A stretch of DNA of 35,961 nucleotides, taken from Candidatus Gastranaerophilales bacterium (GTDB taxonomy: Bacteria; Cyanobacteriota; Vampirovibrionia; Gastranaerophilales; Gastranaerophilaceae). Of this stretch, positions 16,694-24,500 are shown piece by piece. The notes under the pieces are model-generated. The model saw only the letters and a list, made by a program, of their open reading frames with translations, searched no databases and was not told the origin of the DNA. Made by a program: the position numbers and the translations under genes. Location of the stretch: NCBI GenBank assembly GCA_944323425.1, contig CALUSL010000004.1, positions 65,778 to 101,738 on the forward strand. The letters run 5' to 3'. The number at the start of each line of letters is the position of its first letter. Positions within the stretch are counted from its first letter, which is position 1.

Positions 16694-17338
16694 ATGACTA
16701 AAGAAAAAGATGAATTTATGAATGAAGCGGAAAACAATGAAGCTAATGAAAAACAAGAGCTTCTTGAACAAAAAGATGCTGAATTTAAAAACAGTTCTAA
16801 AGCTAACAAGGCTCCGCAAAAAAGATGGTATGTAGTTCATACTTATTCAGGTCACGAAAACAAAGTTAAAGTCAACCTTGAGAAACGTGTTGAATATATG
16901 AATATGGGAGAAAAAATCTTCCGTATTGAAGTTCCTCAAAAAACAATTACCAAAGTTAAAGACGGAAAAAAACAGGACAGAGAAGAAAAAATCTTCCCGG
17001 GTTATGTTCTTGTTGAAATGATTATGGATGATGACAGCTGGTATGTAGTAAGACACACGGCCGGCGTTACAAAATTCGTTGGTTCATCCAAAAAACCAAT
17101 TCCGGCAAAAGATTCTGAAATCAAAAAAATCATCCACAGATCGCAGACTCAATCTGTTAAAATTGAGCTTGACGTCAAAGTCGGAGACAAAGTTCGTATC
17201 GTATCCGGACCGTTTGCCGACTTTATCGGAGACATTACAGAAGTTTATCCGGACAAATCAAAACTCAGAGCTTCTGTTTCTATCTTTGGTCGTGAAACGC
17301 CCGTCGAGCTGGAATACAAACAGATACAAAAAGTATAA
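16694..17338 (+). CDS. nusG: transcription termination/antitermination factor NusG
   Basis: A 214-residue NusG that links RNA polymerase to ribosomes and Rho. A charged, low-complexity extension of about 43 residues precedes the usual start of the NGN domain (K-R-W-Y-V-V-H-T-Y-S-G-H-E-N-K-V). The domain continues through F-P-G-Y-V-L-V-E-M and V-R-H-T-A-G-V-T-K-F-V-G. The KOW domain is near the C-terminus (G-D-K-V-R-I-V-S-G-P-F-A-D-F-I-G). The extension could be real or could partly reflect a later start, but no better ATG is seen. Follows secE by 45 bases. Confidence 0.94.
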   Translation: MTKEKDEFMNEAENNEANEKQELLEQKDAEFKNSSKANKAPQKRWYVVHTYSGHENKVKVNLEKRVEYMNMGEKIFRIEVPQKTITKVKDGKKQDREEKIFPGYVLVEMIMDDDSWYVVRHTAGVTKFVGSSKKPIPAKDSEIKKIIHRSQTQSVKIELDVKVGDKVRIVSGPFADFIGDITEVYPDKSKLRASVSIFGRETPVELEYKQIQKV

Positions 17339-17363
17339 GGCACTGCCGAAAACACAAATAAAT

Positions 17364-17408
17364 GTGGAAGGGATTAAGATAGCATAGAATCGAATCCCGC
17401 TAGACCAC
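17364..17408 (+). promoter_or_regulatory. putative L1-binding mRNA element before rplK
   Basis: GTGG (17364-17367) pairs with CCAC (17405-17408) and GGGATT (17370-17375) pairs with AATCCC (17393-17398). An asymmetric internal loop is left, AA on one side and GCTAGA on the other. This GTGG-(A/G)AG ... GMTAGA-CCAC arrangement resembles the L1-binding site of 23S rRNA and known L1 operator mRNAs. The element ends two bases before AAGGAG, so L1 binding could block rplK translation. Fold drawn by eye. Confidence 0.65.
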
Positions 17409-17422
17409 GAAAGGAGAAAAAA

Positions 17423-17848
17423 ATGGCAAAGAAAATCGTTGGAAAAATCAAGCTTCAAATTGAAGCTGGAAAAGCTAATCCATCACCGCCGGTTGGTCCT
17501 GCATTAGGTCAGCACGGTGTAAACATCATGGATTTCTGCAAGCAGTTCAATGCTAAAACAGAATCCCAGGCAGGATACATTATTCCTGTAGTTATTGACG
17601 TATATGAAGACAGAAGTTTTTCATTCGTAACAAAAAGCCCGCCGGCTGCTGTTCTCATCAAAAAAGCAATAAACCTTCCTAAAGGTTCTGCTGCTCCGAA
17701 CAAAACAAAAGTCGGTACAATCACTAGAGCTCAGCTTGAAGAGATTGCTAAAACAAAAATGGAAGACTTGAACGCAACTACCCTTGATGCTGCAGTAGAA
17801 ATGATTAAAGGTTCTTGCAGAGCAATGGGCGTTACGGTAGAAGGCTAA
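17423..17848 (+). CDS. rplK: 50S ribosomal protein L11
   Basis: A 141-residue L11, the normal length. It starts [13 protein letters not shown] and contains [19 protein letters not shown], the conserved N-domain loop near the thiostrepton site. The C-domain ends in [18 protein letters not shown] at 17411-17416 is right after a putative L1-binding hairpin. Part of the GTPase-associated centre. Confidence 0.97.
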   Translation: MAKKIVGKIKLQIEAGKANPSPPVGPALGQHGVNIMDFCKQFNAKTESQAGYIIPVVIDVYEDRSFSFVTKSPPAAVLIKKAINLPKGSAAPNKTKVGTITRAQLEEIAKTKMEDLNATTLDAAVEMIKGSCRAMGVTVEG

Positions 17849-17854
17849 CAAACA

Positions 17855-17937
17855 GTGGAAGGGGTCATACCTGACTAATTAATCCGCATTTCAGGCAGAG
17901 TTAAAGCCACGTATGAGACAAAACCCCGCTAGACCAC
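17855..17937 (+). promoter_or_regulatory. second putative L1-binding mRNA element, before rplA
   Basis: The same architecture as the element before rplK. GTGG (17855-17858) pairs with CCAC (17934-17937) and GGGGT (17861-17865) with ACCCC (17923-17927), again leaving AA opposite GCTAGA. The apical part is longer: TCATAC (17865-17870) pairs with GTATGA (17911-17916) and CCTGA (17870-17874) with TCAGG (17891-17895), sharing edge bases. AAGGG, the rplA ribosome-binding site, follows at 17941. The stems differ in sequence from the first copy while pairing is kept, which supports a selected RNA structure. Confidence 0.65.
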
Positions 17938-17951
17938 AGAAAGGGAAAAAA

Positions 17952-18674
17952 ATGAGTAAATTAACTAAAAAACAGAAAAAGATGCAGGAAATGCTCGAAG
18001 GTTTTGAACAGCCTTCTACAGCAGCTGCTGCAATTGACAAATTAAAAGAAATATCAGATGCACTTGCTAAATTCGATGAAACTGTTGAATGTCATATGCG
18101 TCTCGGTATTGATGTAAAACGTGCAGATCAGCAAATTCGTTCAACTGTCGTTCTTCCGGCAGGACTGGGTAAAGAAGTCAGAGTTTGCGTTATTGCTAAA
18201 GGTGCAAAAGCTACTGAAGCAAAAGAAGCAGGTGCAGACGAAGCCGGTGCTGAAGAAGTTATCGATAAAATTGCTGGCGGCTGGTTTGAATTCGACACTT
18301 TGATTGCTACTCCTGATTGTATGGGTATGCTCGGTAAACTTGGTAGAGTTCTCGGACCTAAAGGTTTAATGCCGAACCCGAAAACAGGTACTGTTACTTT
18401 CGAAGTAGCAAAAGCAGTTAAAGATGCAAAAGCAGGTAAAGTTGAATTCCGTGCTGACAAACAGGGTATGATTCACGTACCTATCGGAAAATCTAAATTC
18501 TCAGCAGAAGATTTGTTGAAAAACTATTCTACACTTGCAGATGCTGTTTTGAGAGCAAAACCGTCAGCTGCTAAAGGAACTTATTTGAAGTCAGTATTCC
18601 TTACGACAACAATGGGTCCAGGAATTAAACTTGATGCAAAAAACGTAGCTGCAGAAATTAAAGAACACGTTTAA
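17952..18674 (+). CDS. rplA: 50S ribosomal protein L1
   Basis: A 240-residue L1. The start ATG at 17952 follows AAGGG; an in-frame ATG at 17913 lies inside the leader hairpin and is rejected. Family features: [47 protein letters not shown] and [10 protein letters not shown]1 forms the mobile stalk of the 50S subunit and commonly represses its own operon. Last gene of the operon. Confidence 0.97.
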   Translation: MSKLTKKQKKMQEMLEGFEQPSTAAAAIDKLKEISDALAKFDETVECHMRLGIDVKRADQQIRSTVVLPAGLGKEVRVCVIAKGAKATEAKEAGADEAGAEEVIDKIAGGWFEFDTLIATPDCMGMLGKLGRVLGPKGLMPNPKTGTVTFEVAKAVKDAKAGKVEFRADKQGMIHVPIGKSKFSAEDLLKNYSTLADAVLRAKPSAAKGTYLKSVFLTTTMGPGIKLDAKNVAAEIKEHV

Positions 18675-18690
18675 TTCTTTACAAATAATT

Positions 18691-18725
18691 AAAAAACCTC
18701 TCCGGTCTTGCTGGAGGGGTTTTTT
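18691..18725 (+). terminator. rho-independent terminator after rplA
   Basis: AACCTCTCC pairs with GGAGGGGTT (one G-T pair) around a 9-base loop. A-run before (18691-18696), T-run after (to 18725). It ends the rpmG-to-rplA operon. Confidence 0.88.
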
Positions 18726-18846
18726 ATGTAAAAATTTATATACAAAAAACGACACAGGTAACAAAAATATTCTTTACAGGGTTTTAAATTATCGTAAAAG
18801 GTTGTAATATAAAAGTAAAATATTACTAGAATTTAGGAGAGCAGTG

Positions 18847-19362
18847 ATGAAAGTATTAAGTATCGGTTCAGTTAATTATTCTCAGAATGGTCACACGAAA
18901 ACAAATTTTAAAGAAGCTGAAAAAAATCAACAGCCTGTTGCGCAGCCTGCAGTTTATGAAAATCCTATTTCAAGAAAAACAGAAAGAAATCTCGCTGTAT
19001 TGGGTGCAATCGGAGGATCTGCGGTTGTTGGTGCGATTGCAGGCGGTCTCGTCTCCTGTATTCCTGCTGTAAAAGGCTTAAAAATTCCTGTTCTTTCTGG
19101 TGTCGGAGCTGCTGTTGTTACACTTGCTCTAACTCTTCCATCAAAACTCTATCATACGGCTATAAACGCATTTGCTAGAGAAAAAGAAATGGATATTTTT
19201 TCAAGAGACAAAGCTCTTAAATCTAATCTGACAGAGGAAGTTCATAAAGAAGTTATGGATCCGAATGTTTCACTGGACAAAAAGCTTGATGACAATCTCA
19301 AACTCCAGACAGCAAACCGTGCTGCAGCAATGTTCTTTAATACAATGAACTCTGCTCAATAA
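18847..19362 (+). CDS. small membrane protein, paralogue of the next gene
   Basis: A protein of about 171 residues. AGGAGA (18835-18840) is 6 bases before the ATG at 18847; a GTG at 18844 is in frame but too close. The N-terminus is M-K-V-L-S-I with a degenerate FKG-like N-F-K-E. Two hydrophobic segments (about 50-70 and 78-98, Gly/Ala-rich) suggest a membrane hairpin. After that comes I-N-A-F-A-R-E-K-E-M-D-I-F and a charged helical tail. The block from the second hydrophobic segment through E-K-E-M-D is shared with the next gene. Function unknown. Confidence 0.7.
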   Translation: MKVLSIGSVNYSQNGHTKTNFKEAEKNQQPVAQPAVYENPISRKTERNLAVLGAIGGSAVVGAIAGGLVSCIPAVKGLKIPVLSGVGAAVVTLALTLPSKLYHTAINAFAREKEMDIFSRDKALKSNLTEEVHKEVMDPNVSLDKKLDDNLKLQTANRAAAMFFNTMNSAQ

Positions 19363-19375
19363 AAGTTGGCATATC

Positions 19376-19981
19376 ATGAAAATCAGTCCTGTTGGAAATA
19401 GATATATTGCATTTAAATCAGCCGGCAAAACAGCAGAAAATACCGGTGCAAATACACCTGCCAAAAATCCTGACAACGATAAAAACCCGATAAAAAAGGG
19501 CTATGAACAGCTCGATGCAATTAGGGCAACTGTTACTGCAGGAATAGGATTCGGATTGTATGCACTGTATTATCTGGATAAAGAAGGTTTTGCTATGGAG
19601 ACATTGTTTGATACAGGAATAAAAATTGCGAAAAAAAATGAGAGCAAAACTAAAAGAGCTATGATGCCTCTAATGTATCTGGGTTCGATTGCACTTGTTT
19701 TTGCCGGTTTTGTTGGCATACTGGCTGCAGCATATACGGCTTATAACACACCTAAAGCACTGTACAAAGGAAAGATTAACGCGTTCAAAAAAGAAAAAGA
19801 AATGGATTTGTACATAAAAGGTAATAAGGTAGAAAAAGAATTGTACAATCAGATGAATGATGCGGCTTTAAAAGCTGATAATGAGCAGAAGAAACAGCTG
19901 GCTATTCAATATGCAAAACTTCGTGCGGCAAAAAATGTTGTTCCTGATTTTGTTCAAATTAAGCCGGTTAAATCAGAATAG
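19376..19981 (+). CDS. small membrane protein, paralogue of the preceding gene
   Basis: A 201-residue protein 13 bases downstream of its paralogue. The N-terminus is M-K-I-S-P-V with Y-I-A-F-K-S, a variant of the SFKG motif, then a Lys/Asn/Pro-rich linker. Hydrophobic segments are at about residues 51-67 and 99-122. I-N-A-F-K-K-E-K-E-M-D-L-Y-I and a charged helical tail match the preceding protein. There is no signal peptide, and the ribosome-binding site is weak. It ends 3 bases from the convergent lepB stop. Function unknown. Confidence 0.7.
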   Translation: MKISPVGNRYIAFKSAGKTAENTGANTPAKNPDNDKNPIKKGYEQLDAIRATVTAGIGFGLYALYYLDKEGFAMETLFDTGIKIAKKNESKTKRAMMPLMYLGSIALVFAGFVGILAAAYTAYNTPKALYKGKINAFKKEKEMDLYIKGNKVEKELYNQMNDAALKADNEQKKQLAIQYAKLRAAKNVVPDFVQIKPVKSE

Positions 19982-19984
19982 GTT

Positions 19985-20620
19985 CTAGTTTGTGTATTCA
20001 GGTCTTTTGAAAATATTCATTCTTTGAGGCGGCCAGAAAAGGAAAACAGCTCTGCCAATAAATCTTTCTTTGGGCAAAAATCCCCAGAATCTTGAATCCT
20101 GAGAGTTTCCACGGTTGTCCCCCATCATAAAATACTGTCCGTCAGGAATAGTCATAGGTCCGCAGAACATACCATCAGAACATGGAATATAATCCTCTTC
20201 GCTCAAAATATACGGTTCGCTGAGAGGTTCATCATTTATATAGACCTCAAATGTTCCGTTTACGTGTTCTTTGATTTCCAGTTTATCTCCGGGTACTCCG
20301 ATTACCCTTTTTATGTATGCAATATCTTTACAGAAAAATCCGGTCAAACGCTCGAATATGGAAAGAAAGTCTGTTTTTATATCTTCAGTCGGAGGATAAA
20401 ATACCATTATATCCCCGCGTTCGGGAGATTTGTAAAAACGTGAAAACCTTTCTACAAATATTCTGTCACCTTCTATAAGTGTGGGATGCATAGAAGCAGA
20501 TGGAATCCATCGTATTTCTCCTATAAAAAATCTGATTATAATAACCATTACAACTACGAAAACGACTGTTTCGACTGTTTCTTTTAATCCCGCAATTATT
20601 TTTTTCTTATCAATTTTCAC
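19985..20620 (-). CDS. lepB: signal peptidase I
   Basis: A 211-residue type I signal peptidase that cleaves exported preproteins at the membrane surface. One N-terminal membrane segment (about 17-33) is followed by box B with Ser43 in I-P-S-A-S-M-H-P-T-L, the catalytic Lys104 in Y-I-K-R-V-I-G-V-P-G-D, and box E G-D-N-R-x-N-S-x-D-S-R. The start is GTG at 20620 with AGAGGA overlapping the polyprenyl synthase stop; the gap is 3 bases. Several proteins in this window carry substrates' signal peptides. Confidence 0.95.
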   Translation of the reverse strand: MKIDKKKIIAGLKETVETVVFVVVMVIIIRFFIGEIRWIPSASMHPTLIEGDRIFVERFSRFYKSPERGDIMVFYPPTEDIKTDFLSIFERLTGFFCKDIAYIKRVIGVPGDKLEIKEHVNGTFEVYINDEPLSEPYILSEEDYIPCSDGMFCGPMTIPDGQYFMMGDNRGNSQDSRFWGFLPKERFIGRAVFLFWPPQRMNIFKRPEYTN

Positions 20621-20623
20621 GTT

Positions 20624-21523
20624 CTATCCTCTGAAGTACAATCTGCACAAATCAATGATTGCTCTCTTATATTGATTATCCTCAAGACATTTTATATTTT
20701 CAATAGCCTGAGCACCGAATTTTTCAACAAGTTCCCTTGTCTTCTCCCTAAAATAGGCTCTATCTGGGGAATTTAGGAAATCCTGAAGATTATTAATTTT
20801 TGTCATATTATTTTTTTTGAGGTAGAAAATAACGGGGGCTGTGTAAACTCCGTTTTTCAAGTCATCTCCTGCATTTTCTTCAAAATTTTTCAGATCATTA
20901 TGAATTTGAAATGCAATCCCGAAATTCCTTGCAAAATCGCATAAATCATTTCCTTTATTTATCAAAGACACTGATTCCAGAGTTGCCTGAAAAAGAGAAG
21001 CTGTTTTATTGGCTGATTTTTCGATGTAATCATCCATTGATAATGAGTCATAACGGGAAAAATACTGTTTTGTCTCACCTGTGATGAGTTTTTTAATATA
21101 TCTTGAAAAAATGTTTATAATTTCAGTATTTTTTAGAGAAGCCAGTGATTCAATAGCCATAGCCAGCAGATAATCTCCGGCTATAACGGCAAATCTGCTG
21201 TCAAAACGGTTGTGAAGCGTGAGTTCTCCCCTTCTTTCGCACGCATCATCTATAATATCATCATGGATAAGACTGGCATTATGAAGCATTTCTACACAAA
21301 ATGCGAGGCTAAAATGGCGTTCATCCGGAGTAAGACCTGCTGCTCTGGTAAAAAGGAAAACAAGAAGCGGTCGTATCATTTTTCCCCGATGAGCAAGGTG
21401 GTCTTCTAAAATATCTTCTATATCCGTATTTTCAGAAAACATTGAAGAACAGAATTTCTCAAAATCCGAGATATCCTGTTTTACGCAGTCTGCTATTTTT
21501 TTATATTCTGATTGAAAGTCCAT
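20624..21523 (-). CDS. trans-type polyprenyl diphosphate synthase with an altered second Asp-rich motif
   Basis: A protein of about 299 residues in the all-alpha isoprenyl synthase family, which condenses IPP with an allylic diphosphate. The first Asp-rich motif is intact (H-D-D-I-I-D-D, residues 88-92 and on), followed by R-R-G-E-x-T-x-H. The second motif, normally D-D-x-x-D, reads N-D-L-K-N at 209-213, then G-D-D-L-K-N-G. The ATG at 21523 overlaps the stop of the AsmA-like gene (TAATG), favouring it over an in-frame ATG at 21535. The product could be a quinone side chain or a C15-C20 precursor; chain length is not readable here. Confidence 0.85.
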   Translation of the reverse strand: MDFQSEYKKIADCVKQDISDFEKFCSSMFSENTDIEDILEDHLAHRGKMIRPLLVFLFTRAAGLTPDERHFSLAFCVEMLHNASLIHDDIIDDACERRGELTLHNRFDSRFAVIAGDYLLAMAIESLASLKNTEIINIFSRYIKKLITGETKQYFSRYDSLSMDDYIEKSANKTASLFQATLESVSLINKGNDLCDFARNFGIAFQIHNDLKNFEENAGDDLKNGVYTAPVIFYLKKNNMTKINNLQDFLNSPDRAYFREKTRELVEKFGAQAIENIKCLEDNQYKRAIIDLCRLYFRG

Positions 21524-24500
21524 TATTCTATCCATTTGAAATATTTTACGTACTTATCGGAGTTTATATTTCCGTTAATTTTTGCATTAAAGATTCTATA
21601 CTGAGTATCGTTAAACTCAACCCCGGGAATCTTGTTCAATTCTTTTATTATGGCTGTTTTATCTTTTCTGTCGAGTTTGAATCCCGGTATGAGATTTAAT
21701 AGAGAATTAAATGACATATTGCCTACCGGTCCCAGTATATTATCTGCTTTTTTCGTCAATCTTCCATATACATTCAAATCCGCAAAACTTTCCGGAATAT
21801 CATATGTGCCTTTTATGTACATACTAAGATTGTCTCCGCTGGAGAAAATTTCAACATTTTTTGCTTTACCATGACTAATTAATAACAGACCTTTTATCGA
21901 ATTGAAGTATCCGGTTTTTATAGGCGCAATTAAATCTAAGAAATTGTTTATACTGACTCCGGTGATACCGCTTTTGAACAGGCTGCTTGCTTTCAGCAGG
22001 TATTCAACAGAGCCTAGTTTCGGCATTTTTCCGTCATTAATTTCAAAATAAACAGTTCCTGCAATATTACCCAAACGTTCTTCTTCTGTATTTCCTCTGG
22101 TAGAAAACATCATGCTTCCGTTTAGGTATCCGAATATCTGGTCTTTTGCTTCAAATATTGCCGTTGCAATTTTATTAGCATCAACGTGTTTTGCCATAAC
22201 TTCAGCAGATACTTTTCCTGTTTTAAAGTCGTATTTAGCCATTCCTTGAACAAAACCTTCGGCAATCTCGAATGTCAAATTTTCTACCTTCAAAACGAGA
22301 TCTCTGTCCAGTTTAAAAAGTGCTTTATATTTGGTAGCAGGCAATCCACGTACCTGCATTCTGTCCGCAGATATTTCTCCTTTTTTTATGATGATATTGG
22401 AGAGCATATCATTTTGTTTTTTATCTGTTTTTTGCGTAACATCTGTGTCATCATCCAGTTTAATACCGGTATTAAGCGTAACTTGAGTCAGTGAATCAAG
22501 AATTTTGTCCAGTTCAAGACTTTTTGATGATATTTTCAGGCTGTCTACAACAATAGGCAGTGCTGGTCGATTTTTTATAACTGTTTTCAGAACAAAATCA
22601 GAATCATAGCTCATGCCGTTCATTTCAACATTCACTACAGATGGAGTAAACTGCATAGATACATCTTTTATAAGGGTTGTATAAAGCGGCATATCCAGCT
22701 CAAGCATTCCTGCGCGTCCAAGAACTTTGGGTGCCGCAGCATCGCCGTTAAGGGTGATATTGCAGTTAAACATTCCTTTTTTAAGAACAGATTTTTTAAA
22801 TAAAACATTAAACAGTTTTACATTGGCGTTATTTTCCGTAACTATGTGCAGATTGTTCAGGAAAAATTTGTTTTTGTCGTGTCTTATGTTTCCAAATACT
22901 GAAATAATCTTACGCGGGTACACATAGTCATTCTGAGATGTCATATAGCGTACATAGTTTAAAGAATTGATTTTTATATCATTTTTTCTGACAGAAATAT
23001 CAGCGTTGATTTCTCTTTCCTCGTTTGTGTCATCGAGATTTGCGCCCATATAGTAAATATCAGCTTCTTTTTCGAGTCTCAGTTTTGTTTCTACATTATA
23101 CTTTTCCGGAGTGCCAGTAATTTCGGCGGTAAGTGTAATATCTCCTTTGGGTTTTAACGGATATGAGAGGTGTTCATTGATATATTTGTTTACAAAAGTT
23201 TCTGTGACTTTCGTTGTAAAATATCCTTTCATTTCAGAGTCGCTGGAGAGTCCGTTTACATATGCGTTAATAAAAATGGGTACATTATCGAAATTTGCAT
23301 TAATGGATTTCAGCGTAATTTTATTGTTGTTAATAAAGATATTTCCGCTGTCTATTGTTATCGGGATTTTGTACGCACTTTGCAGGAATTTTAAATCCAG
23401 CAGCCTTATCTCGCCGCTGACTTTGTTGTTTACACATTCAAGACGTACATCTGCCCTGCCCTCATAGTTTTCATAAGCAAGCAATGCTTTTTTCAAGCTC
23501 CCTGGAAGCATTTTCATATTTCTGATTTTGTTAAAGTCGGCTATGTTAAAGTTGACAATAGTCAAATTTCCGTTATAACGTGGTGCTGTGTCTAGTACGT
23601 TATGAATATGTAGGTCAGCATGCGCCGTAGTGTTAAAAATTGCGGTATCAAATTTTTTTAACCTGAAAGTATTGTTTTTTAACGAGAAATCTCCTGATTT
23701 TATGAATAAGTCATCTTTTTCATGTACATTACCGGGTTTTATATGTCCGTTTGCCGTTATGTTATTCAAGTTAATTTGATACGGATTACCCTTATACTGT
23801 GCCTCAAAAGCTATGATAGAATTTGTACGCGGAAAACGTGTTTTCTTTCCGTCAATATTAAGGGCAAAATCAATGAGTTCATCTATTTTAAGGTTGTCCG
23901 ATTTTAACTTTACCAGCGCCTTTTCATTATCCTTTAGTACGGCTCGCAGAGAAATTAAAGAATCAAAGACTTTTGTTGAAATATCTGCTGAGGCATCTTT
24001 GTTATCAAAGCTTATTTTTCCATTTATATTACTGATTTGAGGCAATTCTTTTATATTAACAGTATTGTTTTTTAGGTGAACTACTCCGGCAAAATCCAAA
24101 TCACTCACATCTTTCAGGTCAGAAAAATTTTTCACAATCCCTTTGAGTTCAATATCGACTTTTGCCATACCCGAAGTTTTTTCAATTTTTTCAGTGAATA
24201 CCTTTTTGCTTTTTAAAAGTTCACTGCCGTTTACAATGGAAACAAGCTCTCCTGTAAAAATGGATGGAGATTCTATTTTAAAATCTATATGTCCATCCAG
24301 ATTGGCAGTACCTTTCACAGAAACAGGACAGTTTTGAATCCGGGCTTTTTCCATTGAAAATATCATATCTTTTCCCTTGAAGTCGAGATATCCCTGAGCA
24401 TTTTCAATGCGGGTATTTAGTCCTTTGAGCATTGCGTCTGTATTTTTGAAATTAAATTCGCCAATGGCTTCGCCGTCAAAAACAGTTCCTTTTGTCAGTA

